A stretch of DNA of 64,000 nt, from IMG/VR virus record IMGVR_UViG_3300037247_001116, positions 1 through 64,000 of that record. One strand, 5' to 3'. Shown one piece after another: positions 37,750 to 45,729 of this stretch. A model generated the notes under the pieces. That model made no database searches, was not told the origin of the DNA, and saw only the letters and a list, made by a program, of their open reading frames with translations. This DNA is from a virus. A program made the translations under genes and the position numbers. Each line of letters starts with the position of its first letter. The stretch's first letter is position 1.

Positions 37750-38241
37750 ATGAAATTTAAAGTTTTTTCTAGGATAGAATTCGAAGAGTTCATACCCCAT
37801 GAACCGTTCATTGCTATATCTATTACAGATCCAAATTCAGAGATTGTACAACCTCAAAATCCCCCACATGCAATACTATCTCTTGAATTTCATGATGCAG
37901 ATAAAAGATGTAAAAGAGAAGATTGTAAGATGTGCGCTGGCACTGGTAAAATAGAAAGATTTAAAGACATAAATAATGGAAATTGTTATAGCTGTTCTGA
38001 TCAGATGGTTGTTAATCTTTTTACTGAAAAAGACGCAGAGAATATTTTAGATTTTGTAGCTGTATATAAAGATTTTGTTGATTTAATCGTGGTACATTGT
38101 GAGGTCGGCATTAGCCGTTCCGCAGGAGTAACGGCGGCACTATCTTTTATTTTAAATGGAACTGACCAGTATTATTTTGATAACTATATTCCCAACATGC
38201 TGTGTTACAGAAAGATACTAAATGCTCATTACAATTCTTAA
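37750..38241 (+). CDS. Cys-based protein phosphatase with Cys-rich insertion
   Basis: 163 aa. VVHCEVGISRSAG is the P-loop of tyrosine/dual-specificity phosphatases (Cys117, Arg123). AILSLEFHDAD upstream corresponds to the acid-loop region and DAENILDFV to the helix before the P-loop. Between them (about 54-82) is an insertion with Cys54, Cys59, CKMC, GTGK and CYSC, resembling a DnaJ-type zinc module. GGAGG upstream. Targets unknown. Confidence 0.75.
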   Translation: MKFKVFSRIEFEEFIPHEPFIAISITDPNSEIVQPQNPPHAILSLEFHDADKRCKREDCKMCAGTGKIERFKDINNGNCYSCSDQMVVNLFTEKDAENILDFVAVYKDFVDLIVVHCEVGISRSAGVTAALSFILNGTDQYYFDNYIPNMLCYRKILNAHYNS

Positions 38242-38782
38242 AGTTTGTTCTAAATGCAAAAAAGATAAATCGTTTTCTGAATTTCATAAAGATAAAAATA
38301 GAAAAGACGGACATTATTGTATTTGTAAACAATGTATTTTAGATTATAAAAAGAAATATCCTTGGAAAACAGTATTTCGATCAATAAAAACTCGGTGTAA
38401 TAGCCCGAAATATATCAATTATAAAGATTATGGCGGTAGAGGAATAGAATGTAGGATAACCGAAAATGAACTCAAAGAGTTGTGGTTTAGAGATAAAGCC
38501 TGGCTACTAAACAGACCAAGCATTGATAGGAAGAACGATGATGGCGATTATGAGTTTTCTAATTGTCAGTTTATCGAATTGAAAGATAATGTTTCTAAAC
38601 GTAACACAAAATTTTTATCTTTACAAATTCTACAATATTCAAAAACTAAGGAACTTATTAAAAAATGGAACAGTATTAGAGAAGCAAGCCGAACATTGAA
38701 TGTAGATAATGCTGATATCACAAAATGTGCAAAAGGTAGAGTAAAATCCGCAGGTGGTTATATTTGGAGGTATTTTAAATGA
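38222..38782 (+). CDS. HNH-type homing endonuclease with zinc ribbon and NUMOD1
   Basis: 186 aa. CSKCKKDKSFSEF...CKQC ribbon, SIKTRCNSP, YKDYGGRGIE, LWFRDKA, SIDRKNDDGDYEFSNCQFIE and a NUMOD1-like end (SIREASRTL). Same architecture as the 36.4-kb protein. It starts inside the phosphatase gene (20 nt overlap), a typical sign of insertion. Confidence 0.7.
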   Translation: MLITILKVCSKCKKDKSFSEFHKDKNRKDGHYCICKQCILDYKKKYPWKTVFRSIKTRCNSPKYINYKDYGGRGIECRITENELKELWFRDKAWLLNRPSIDRKNDDGDYEFSNCQFIELKDNVSKRNTKFLSLQILQYSKTKELIKKWNSIREASRTLNVDNADITKCAKGRVKSAGGYIWRYFK

Positions 38783-38925
38783 TTAAATTATTAATTTTAA
38801 TAGCACTTTGTTACCCTCTTTACCATATGGCTCGTATTTGGTGGATAATAAATAAATGGATTATACCAATTGTTTTAAGTATGTGGCTTATTACTCTATT
38901 TTCATGGGTTTTAATAATGAGTTAA
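38779..38925 (+). CDS. two-span membrane protein, 48 aa
   Basis: LLILIALCYPLYHMARIWW and IPIVLSMWLITLFSWVLIM spans. Start overlaps the previous stop (ATGA). Unknown. Confidence 0.5.
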   Translation: MIKLLILIALCYPLYHMARIWWIINKWIIPIVLSMWLITLFSWVLIMS

Positions 38926-38940
38926 AATAGGAGATCTAAA

Positions 38941-39093
38941 ATGGATGAGTATGTAAGAATAATTCAATTAGAAGAAAATATCCTAAGTTTAAATAAACAG
39001 TTAGAGAATTTAACAAAAATTAATGGTAAACTATTTAATTACTTTAACGATAAATATCCAGATGAAATGAGAACTTTTTTATTGGAGGAATAA
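38941..39093 (+). CDS. small coiled-coil protein, 50 aa
   Basis: IIQLEENILSLNKQLENLTKING is heptad-like. Unknown. Confidence 0.5.
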   Translation: MDEYVRIIQLEENILSLNKQLENLTKINGKLFNYFNDKYPDEMRTFLLEE

Positions 39094-39094
39094 A

Positions 39095-39253
39095 ATGACA
39101 AGAGAAGATGCTGAAGAAATTATTTATAATTATGAAGAATATGAAGATAAATCTTGCTCATGTCATATGGGCAATCCTCCTTGTTCCAAATGCGTAAATT
39201 GTCCTTCAGAAGAAGACTATAGAGAAGCGATCCTTTTTGATTGGAGTAAATAA
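39095..39253 (+). CDS. small Cys-rich protein, 52 aa
   Basis: CSCH, CSKC, C cluster within 18 residues (SCSCHMGNPPCSKCVNC), a likely zinc site. Acidic N-terminus. GGAGG upstream. Unknown. Confidence 0.5.
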   Translation: MTREDAEEIIYNYEEYEDKSCSCHMGNPPCSKCVNCPSEEDYREAILFDWSK

Positions 39254-39256
39254 TCT

Positions 39257-39400
39257 ATGTTATCCCCACCTTTCTACAATTTATTTCACTATCTTATGAC
39301 AGGATCGTTCTTTATCCTCTCTATCAACCAAACAACAATGAGAATGAAAGCTATCGGCGTATTGATCACTGTGGTCAATTATTTATTGTTTTTGAAATAG
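39257..39400 (+). CDS. small hydrophobic protein, 47 aa
   Basis: One to two hydrophobic segments (SFFILSI, IGVLITVVNYLLFL). Unknown. Confidence 0.4.
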   Translation: MLSPPFYNLFHYLMTGSFFILSINQTTMRMKAIGVLITVVNYLLFLK

Positions 39401-39414
39401 GAGAAAAGCTAATA

Positions 39415-39459
39415 TTCCCTAATTGTATACACTTATTTATATCTATACAAGTTAGGGAA
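39415..39459 (+). promoter_or_regulatory. 15 bp stem-loop upstream of a ribosome site
   Basis: TTCCCTAATTGTATA (39415-39429) pairs with TATACAAGTTAGGGAA (39444-39459), one bulged G, loop 14 nt. A-rich sequence and AAAAGGAG follow, so it is not a terminator. Possible processing or translational control of the 39476 gene. Confidence 0.6.
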
Positions 39460-39475
39460 AATAAAAGGAGTGATT

Positions 39476-39667
39476 ATGGAATATGTCTATTTACAAGGAT
39501 CTGAGGATGTGCAAAGAGCAGGGAATAATATTGCTAGTTCTGCAAGTCTTATGCAATCGGCTTCAAATAATATTATGGGCGCATTAGAACAGAATCAGCG
39601 ATTTATGACTGAGTGGCTAGATCGATTTGAAACGGTCTTAAAAGAAAATAAAAGGAGTCAACTATGA
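39476..39667 (+). CDS. small helical protein, 63 aa
   Basis: AAAAGGAG precedes the ATG at 39476. Ala/Ser/Asn-rich helix (NNIASSASLMQSASNNIMGAL) with a charged end. Unknown, perhaps oligomeric. Confidence 0.5.
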   Translation: MEYVYLQGSEDVQRAGNNIASSASLMQSASNNIMGALEQNQRFMTEWLDRFETVLKENKRSQL

Positions 39668-39813
39668 TTAAGGAAGAAAAAGCGAGTATTAATGCTCAAT
39701 TGATGCTCATTGCTGGCAGAGTAAGCGATCTTGCCAATGAAACGAGCCAAGATGAGGTATACGCGATAGTTGAGGAACTACAAGCGGTATATGATAAGAT
39801 TTTTAATTTGTAA
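39664..39813 (+). CDS. small acidic helical protein, 49 aa
   Basis: Start overlaps the previous stop (ATGA). INAQLMLIAGRVSDLANETSQDEVYAIVEELQ; helical. Last gene before the 39.8-40.2 kb non-coding island. Confidence 0.5.
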   Translation: MIKEEKASINAQLMLIAGRVSDLANETSQDEVYAIVEELQAVYDKIFNL

Positions 39814-39943
39814 TTGATTTTGAAATTAATTTCATTTATTTTCAATCGAAATAAAGAATTGTAACTCTTACTCTCCCAACTACTTCGATTTTGAATCGGT
39901 TTTTCTCCCTCGTAAGTCATTGATATAACACGACTTAAAAAAC

Positions 39944-39972
39944 TTGACACAACCTCTAAAATATGTTATACT
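39944..39972 (+). promoter_or_regulatory. strong sigma70-type promoter
   Basis: TTGACA 39944-39949, 17 bp, extended -10 TGtTATACT (hexamer 39967-39972), start near 39979. Shares TTGACACAAC and AAATATGTTATACTT with the 28676 promoter. It directs a short terminated RNA or, by read-through, the structural operon. Confidence 0.85.
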
Positions 39973-39978
39973 TAACCG

Positions 39979-40131
39979 TAAGGCTAAAATAGGGCTTACT
40001 CTGTTTTATGTATTTTTATAATTCGTAAACTATTGTAATTAAAGAAGTTAGTGTTTTAAATTAAATAATTAAAATGGAATCCCTAGAGATAAAGCTAATA
40101 AAAAGTGATTTATCTCTATATATTTTTTTTT
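39979..40131 (+). ncRNA. small RNA candidate with own promoter and terminator
   Basis: About 153 nt from the predicted start to the T-tract, with no credible reading frame. The 5' end can form GTAAG/CTTAC. A convergent promoter on the minus strand lies 40 bp beyond the terminator. It could be a regulatory RNA of the phage or an attenuator ahead of the late genes. Confidence 0.5.
40084..40131 (+). terminator. intrinsic terminator
   Basis: Perfect 10 bp stem TAGAGATAAA (40084-40093) / TTTATCTCTA (40109-40118), loop 15 nt, then TATATTTTTTTTTT. The stem is AT-rich, so termination may be partial and controllable. Confidence 0.7.
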
Positions 40132-40172
40132 ACACTAATAATCAAATTATATGTATATTCCGCGTCATTACA

Positions 40173-40201
40173 AGTATAACATATATTTTTAACAATGTCA
40201 A
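40173..40201 (-). promoter_or_regulatory. strong promoter facing against the late genes
   Basis: TTGACA 40201-40196, 17 bp, extended -10 TGtTATACT (40178-40173), start near 40166. It points leftward into the small-RNA region and has no leftward gene to serve nearby, so its product would be antisense to the small RNA. Confidence 0.8.
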
Positions 40202-40223
40202 GGGGCAACCATAAGGATCATTT

Positions 40224-41015
40224 ATGTGGACTGAAGCAGATTTAAACAAAGAAATAAAGAGAATCAGCCATTTGGTTCAAAACAAGGATAGGTCTGAAGA
40301 AGATCTTTTTCCTTTAGCCAAGATAAATATGATGGTTAGAGATTTTAAGTCCAATTCTCTTTTCACTGATGCTTCGGAACAAGATCTGGCAATAGAAAAG
40401 TTTCGTAGCTATTTGACCAATAATGAAATTGAGTCCAATTCTGATCTTGATACATTGAGATCTCTTATTTTTAACGAAGTGCTTGAATCAAGAATTCAGA
40501 AACAATTTAATAAATTAGCAGAAGAAAAGAAATACCCAACCGATAAACTTATCAAATCACTTGTTGACATTCAGGATCAAAAAAGTGCGCTAAAAATAAA
40601 ACTTGGTATTGATAAGAAAGCAGATGAAGTCGATGATTTAAGTGCTTATCAACTTTTACATAAAAGAGTAGATAAATATGTGAATGACCACAAAGATGAG
40701 TTCACTATAGGTTTGGGCTTTGAATGCGAAAAATGCTCCCACCAAAATTGGGAAACATTTCTGCTTTATAAAAGAGTCAAAGATTTTAAGATGATCAAGC
40801 ATGGTTGGTTTGCAGGTCGTTTTCTTTTCAACTATGAACTAATGCTAGATGTCAAAAACAAAAAGATTTCGAAAGAACAGGCGACACGCTATTTAATGTG
40901 TAGCGGTCAGGGTAAATTTTATCGACCTCAAGCCGAAGACAAAAAATGGTGCAACGACTACGTTGATTATTTATTAGAAAATTGGCTTGAAATAACAGAA
41001 TTGTTACCGAAATAA
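40224..41015 (+). CDS. candidate terminase small subunit
   Basis: 263 aa. First gene of the structural run, separated from the large terminase only by a mobile HNH gene, the usual place for the DNA-recognition subunit. Helical N-terminal half with charged coiled segments, then a zinc-ribbon-like CEKCSHQNW and a C-terminal part rich in Tyr/Trp. No family match by eye, so the call rests on position. AAGGAT precedes the ATG. Confidence 0.5.
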   Translation: MWTEADLNKEIKRISHLVQNKDRSEEDLFPLAKINMMVRDFKSNSLFTDASEQDLAIEKFRSYLTNNEIESNSDLDTLRSLIFNEVLESRIQKQFNKLAEEKKYPTDKLIKSLVDIQDQKSALKIKLGIDKKADEVDDLSAYQLLHKRVDKYVNDHKDEFTIGLGFECEKCSHQNWETFLLYKRVKDFKMIKHGWFAGRFLFNYELMLDVKNKKISKEQATRYLMCSGQGKFYRPQAEDKKWCNDYVDYLLENWLEITELLPK

Positions 41016-41776
41016 TGCAAAATAAAACTTGTACAAAATGTAATGATGAAAAAGAGATTTCTGAATTCAACAAACAATGTTCTCACAAAGACGGTCATAG
41101 GTCTGCTTGCAAAAAGTGTATGAGAGAATATAGAGATAACAATAAAGAAAAAATCAAAAAGCAACAACAAACCTATCATATAAATAACAAAGAATATGTG
41201 TCACAAAAACAGAGTCGGTATAGAGAAATAAACAAAGAAAAAATTTCTAAACAGAAACAATTGTTTTCTAAAAATAATTCTGAAAAAATAAAAATTCGTG
41301 GGCAAAATTATTATTTAAAAAATAAATCTATAATTAATAAAAAATCCAAAGATTATTATTTAAAAAATAAAGGAAAACTTTTAGATTATCAATCGAATTA
41401 TAACAAGAATAATCGAGAAACAATTTCGCAATATCAGAAACATTGGCAAAAATTAAAAAGAGATACTGATATTTCTTTTAAACTCAAATCAAATTTAAGA
41501 ACTAGAATTCATCATGCGATTGAGGGCAACATCAAATCTCTCAGAACAATGTTTCTTATTGGTTGTGAGGTTGATTATCTCATGTATCATCTTCAAGAAC
41601 AATTTCAACCTGGCATGTCTTGGGATAATTATGGCGATTGGCATGTAGACCACATCAAACCATGTGCAAGATTTGATTTAAGCAAACCCGAAGAACAACT
41701 AAAATGTTTTCGCTACACAAATCTTCAGCCCCTGTGGTCTGAAGATAATTTAAGAAAAGGCTCAAAATATGCGTGA
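41015..41776 (+). CDS. HNH endonuclease with zinc ribbon beside the terminase
   Basis: 253 aa. CTKCNDEKEISEF...CKKC ribbon, a long Lys/Asn/Tyr-rich linker, then HNH with WHVDHIKPCARFDL and YTNLQPLWSEDN. Paralogue of the 7.8-kb HNH. HNH genes next to terL can take part in packaging, or it may simply have been inserted between the terminase subunits. Overlaps terL by 8 nt. Confidence 0.78.
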   Translation: MQNKTCTKCNDEKEISEFNKQCSHKDGHRSACKKCMREYRDNNKEKIKKQQQTYHINNKEYVSQKQSRYREINKEKISKQKQLFSKNNSEKIKIRGQNYYLKNKSIINKKSKDYYLKNKGKLLDYQSNYNKNNRETISQYQKHWQKLKRDTDISFKLKSNLRTRIHHAIEGNIKSLRTMFLIGCEVDYLMYHLQEQFQPGMSWDNYGDWHVDHIKPCARFDLSKPEEQLKCFRYTNLQPLWSEDNLRKGSKYA

Positions 41777-43412
41777 GAACATTACAGAGAGTCAAATTTC
41801 GTTTATCTGCGGTCTTCATGATCCAGTGTGCGTGAAGGAGAGCTTGTACCCTGAGAACCTGAAGGCATGTCATACTTGGATTGAACCTGATTGCAAGCTT
41901 TTCACGATAAGGAATTACCAGCGCGCATGGCAACCTTATAATTGGCTACTTTGTGATGACACTTCTTTAAGGAAAGAACAAAACTTAAAGAAAAAAATAT
42001 TAGCTGGTAAATGCTATAATTTAGGGGCAAGAGATATAGGAAAGTCATATGACTTTGTTCAAGCAGATTTTCCGTTACATATTGTTTTAAATCCAGGCAA
42101 AGAGAGTTGTTTGATTTCTGCAACTTCAGGATTTTTACAAAAAGTAGCAAGTCCTATTTTAAACATTTTCCGTGACCATGCCTTCTTCAAACTATTTCAG
42201 AAGAAAGGCAAGTCTCAAGGTATTAAAGCTGGCGAAAATATGGAGATACAAGCCAGGACAGGTCATACTTGGTATGGTCGAAATGAAAAAATCAGTGACC
42301 CCGAACCAGGACAAAAAGTACAGGGTCTTCATTACGAGATACTTGGATATGAAGAATATTCATATGCTACATCAAAGGGCGAAGAAAAAAGGATTGACTC
42401 TGGAACTTCGGTTGGCGAAATAGAAAGATTTAGTGGCATCCCTGATATTCGTATTGATTCTCCCCTTGGCGATGTCTTTAACGATGAACAGAATAAAAAA
42501 TTTATTTGTCGTCTTCCTCAATACGTACGCGAGGATTGGAGCGAAGCACAAAAAAAGAAAAGAGCCGATAAATATAAAGGCGAATCTTCTCTTGCCTTCA
42601 AATTAAATGTTATTGGCGAAAAACAAGAAGGTGCATTCGGGTTTTGGGATATTCCAAAAATCAAAGAAGCTTGTCTTGTAAAATCGAAACTAATAAAACA
42701 ATTTGATATTGACGAAAAAAGATTCAAGAATTTTGAGAAGTATTTAGTTATTGACAGATTGCCAGCCCAACAAATTTATATGTGTGCTGATATTGGTGCT
42801 GGTGCAAGACCAACAGAAATAGCGATTTTATTCTTTAACGGCACTCATTATGAATTGACTTACAACGTCACATTGAATATCAAATCAAGTCAAGCACAAG
42901 CAGAGGTTTTTGCTTATATTTATAAACAATTGGGTGGAGCTTTTGTTGGTATTGATGCTACGACAGATTACGGTATTGCTGAAAGATTAAAGAATGATTA
43001 CGATTTTATAAAACCTGAACATATTTTTGCTATTGATTTGCGGAAAAATATTCCAGTCGCATACGAAAGACATCCTGATAAAAAAGATGGCACACCTGGA
43101 TTAATAAAAAGAAACCGTGATGGTTCTCCGATTATCAAATATATGATCGCGATAGATTTTGCAATGACACAGTTAGAAGATTTGTTGTACAATGGAAAAA
43201 TAAAAGTTCCTTTAGATAATAAATTTTTCAAAGAGTTTTCGGATTTTCTTGTATTACAATCAAAGATAAGAAAAACATACGATACATCAAGCACAGACGA
43301 TTATCACCAAGCATTTCAGATTTTTGCCATCGTAAGACACGAATATGAGTGGCAACAGTTAATTAATATGAATAACACAGACACAAGCTCTGGTTGTTTA
43401 GGCTCAATTTAA
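41769..43412 (+). CDS. terL: terminase large subunit
   Basis: 547 aa DNA-packaging motor and nuclease. ATPase domain: Walker A variant GARDIGKS (86-93), Walker B HYEILGYEEY (about 189-197) with the catalytic Glu. Nuclease domain: MCADIGAGARPTEIAI near residue 340 (first Asp) and FVGIDATTDYGIAERL near 395, with a further acidic site before the C-terminus. It cuts genome concatemers and pumps DNA through the portal. Confidence 0.88.
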   Translation: MRENITESQISFICGLHDPVCVKESLYPENLKACHTWIEPDCKLFTIRNYQRAWQPYNWLLCDDTSLRKEQNLKKKILAGKCYNLGARDIGKSYDFVQADFPLHIVLNPGKESCLISATSGFLQKVASPILNIFRDHAFFKLFQKKGKSQGIKAGENMEIQARTGHTWYGRNEKISDPEPGQKVQGLHYEILGYEEYSYATSKGEEKRIDSGTSVGEIERFSGIPDIRIDSPLGDVFNDEQNKKFICRLPQYVREDWSEAQKKKRADKYKGESSLAFKLNVIGEKQEGAFGFWDIPKIKEACLVKSKLIKQFDIDEKRFKNFEKYLVIDRLPAQQIYMCADIGAGARPTEIAILFFNGTHYELTYNVTLNIKSSQAQAEVFAYIYKQLGGAFVGIDATTDYGIAERLKNDYDFIKPEHIFAIDLRKNIPVAYERHPDKKDGTPGLIKRNRDGSPIIKYMIAIDFAMTQLEDLLYNGKIKVPLDNKFFKEFSDFLVLQSKIRKTYDTSSTDDYHQAFQIFAIVRHEYEWQQLINMNNTDTSSGCLGSI

Positions 43413-43424
43413 TAAGGAGAAAGA

Positions 43425-45416
43425 ATGTCACTTCCAATCACATCATTTTCAGAAATATTTAATTCATTGAGAAAACTTCGATCTAATATAAAAGTTGCTT
43501 GTGGATTTTCTAATCAAGTGACTCAGGTTGATACTATTTTAGACAATGACAAAACAGGAATGGTATCGCCTATTTATAATTTCATGGTTCAGGCGGCAAC
43601 GGTTCCAATGAAGATAGAAACAGGCAATGAAACACTGAATGAAGTTTTACATATTTGGCAAACCAAAGTTTTAAACCGCAATACTAACATAGCTATTCAA
43701 AGCGGATTAAGAGCATTATCTACAGAAAATTTTAGGGAACGATGGCGCAGTTCTTTGCTGGGTTTGAATGTTCAGTGGGGCGAAGAGGATTTTGGCGGGA
43801 ACACAGGCAAATGGATTGTTCCAAAACGGATGTGGTTTTTTAATGGCGGAGCAATCAGGACAGAAGAAGGTAAATCATTAGATGTTCGCAAATTTTATTT
43901 AAAGGTTAGTAAAAAGAAAGATGAAGACATAGAATTAAGGTCTGTCTTAAACAAATCGATATATATTCGCAGACCATTCACGGCGTTGCATAAAGATGAG
44001 GTTGTTCCTTATTTTACTCAAAGAGGAACAGTTTTTAATGCATTATATAAAAGTTCTATTACTCAAAAACAATCCGATGTAATCGAAAGTTTAATTCCTC
44101 TTATCTTAAAATTACAGGCTGGCAGTGATGATTTGATGAAACAAGGGATTAAACCTTCCAAAGAGGATTTTGATGATTTAAAGAAACAACTCACCGATGC
44201 ATATGATAACTATCGGGAAACAGGAAACGTAAGTGATTTAATTGCTTCATTAAGACATGATGTAAATTTAGATTATTTAATTCCTGATTTAACAAAGATT
44301 TTTAGTGACGGAATTAGTAAATCTGTTAATAGAGATTTAATGTCTTCTTTGGGCATGATTGAACTTCAGGGGTTTGGTACGCGCCAGGAAGCAATGTTGA
44401 ATCCAAAAGTAATGATTGAAGAAGTAGTTGATGCGGTAAAAGATTGGTCAGATTTACTTCACGAAGTCATGCTTGATATGCTTCAGAGAAATGAAGCGAC
44501 ACATCCTACTTTGGCTAATGCCGACGTTCAGATTATCCCTGGTATTATTCAGGCGTTCCTCACAGACGAAATGAGAGCAATGATTCGCTCAATGTATGAT
44601 AGAGGCGACATTTCGCGTCAAAGCGGCGTAGAAGAAACCACAGGTCTTGATTTTGAAACACAGGTTCAGCGCATTATTAAAGAGAAGGAAAGGGGCTTAG
44701 ACAAGATTTGCAAGCCGCCTGTTATACAGAATCTTGAGCAATATTTAGATCCTATTGTTGATAATACCAACTTGGAAGACCAGGGGAAAAAACCTGGAAC
44801 GCCCGAAGCCGATAATTTCAACAAGGCTATTTTAGAAAATTACAAAAGTATTTTGGAACAAAAGAAAAAGGCTAAGTCAGATGAAATAAAAGCAACAAAA
44901 GAACCTGAAGTGGAAACCTCTCCTTTTGAGAATATTGACTCTTTACCGAAAGAATTAAAGGATGCTTTGCCTGTCGGCGCAAGACTTATTTGGACAAAAG
45001 AATTCAACGATGCATTTAAGTTATCTGCGGATAAAGAACTTGCATGTCAATCTGCTTGGTCAAAAGTAGATGAGAAGTATGAAAAAACTCCTGATGAAGA
45101 AAAATGGGTAAAAAAGGCTAGTATCGAATCGCACAAAGATTATATGTCTTCCGCAACATTCAAGTTTTTTGAAGAAATTTATAAATCAGCATTGATCAAC
45201 AGTAAATCAACAGAAAATGCTATAGAAACTGCATTGGCGATCACAGAAAAGGTTTCTAATAAAAACAAAAATGGTATTTTGGTTAAAGATAAAAAAATTA
45301 CGAAGGCTCAACTTAAAAAATTAGATGATTCCAATGTAATTGATGCCCTTTTGAACCTTGAGTTACGAGAGAAAAAACTTGACTTGCTCAATAAACTCTT
45401 AAAATCGGAAGAATAA
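43425..45416 (+). CDS. portal protein
   Basis: 663 aa, directly after terL with AAGGAG upstream, the standard place. The long mixed chain starts with an adaptor-like region, has a charged helical middle (about 220-300, stem-like) and a Lys-rich C-terminus with alanine-rich helices. It forms the 12-mer ring for DNA entry and tail attachment. Assigned mainly from position and size. Confidence 0.7.
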   Translation: MSLPITSFSEIFNSLRKLRSNIKVACGFSNQVTQVDTILDNDKTGMVSPIYNFMVQAATVPMKIETGNETLNEVLHIWQTKVLNRNTNIAIQSGLRALSTENFRERWRSSLLGLNVQWGEEDFGGNTGKWIVPKRMWFFNGGAIRTEEGKSLDVRKFYLKVSKKKDEDIELRSVLNKSIYIRRPFTALHKDEVVPYFTQRGTVFNALYKSSITQKQSDVIESLIPLILKLQAGSDDLMKQGIKPSKEDFDDLKKQLTDAYDNYRETGNVSDLIASLRHDVNLDYLIPDLTKIFSDGISKSVNRDLMSSLGMIELQGFGTRQEAMLNPKVMIEEVVDAVKDWSDLLHEVMLDMLQRNEATHPTLANADVQIIPGIIQAFLTDEMRAMIRSMYDRGDISRQSGVEETTGLDFETQVQRIIKEKERGLDKICKPPVIQNLEQYLDPIVDNTNLEDQGKKPGTPEADNFNKAILENYKSILEQKKKAKSDEIKATKEPEVETSPFENIDSLPKELKDALPVGARLIWTKEFNDAFKLSADKELACQSAWSKVDEKYEKTPDEEKWVKKASIESHKDYMSSATFKFFEEIYKSALINSKSTENAIETALAITEKVSNKNKNGILVKDKKITKAQLKKLDDSNVIDALLNLELREKKLDLLNKLLKSEE

Positions 45417-45419
45417 ACT

Positions 45420-45728
45420 ATGAAAGATTTCAAGCTGTATTTAGACAAGACACTACAAATCCCTGCTGGCGACCCTATTGAATTAGGGAAACTCAAAGCT
45501 GGGGAAACCAAGAAATATAAATATTATATTTATAATTCAAGCGTCTTCCCTTATGAAGAAATCAAGTATGAGTTTGATGCCAACGATGTAAAAGTTTTAA
45601 AAGCACCATCTGAATTATCCGAGAAGGGAAGCACAGAATTCGTTATTGAATGGAAGCCAAAAGTTGATGTTGAAAAGGGTTTAAAAACAACTTTAGAAAT
45701 TGACGGCTACCGCGTTATAAAGGGATAA
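45420..45728 (+). CDS. small beta-sandwich protein, possible capsid decoration
   Basis: 102 aa. LKAGETKKYKYYIYNSSVFPYEEIKYEFDA and STEFVIEWKPKVDVEKG follow the pattern of an Ig-like sandwich (ASH/CARDB-like). Located between portal and tail-fibre-like genes. Likely a virion surface protein. Confidence 0.5.
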   Translation: MKDFKLYLDKTLQIPAGDPIELGKLKAGETKKYKYYIYNSSVFPYEEIKYEFDANDVKVLKAPSELSEKGSTEFVIEWKPKVDVEKGLKTTLEIDGYRVIKG

Positions 45729-45729
45729 A

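Noticed and set aside
41015-41776. HNH inside a group I intron interrupting the terminase.
   Set aside because: Both flanking genes are complete with their own start and stop, and there are only short overlaps instead of intron cores.
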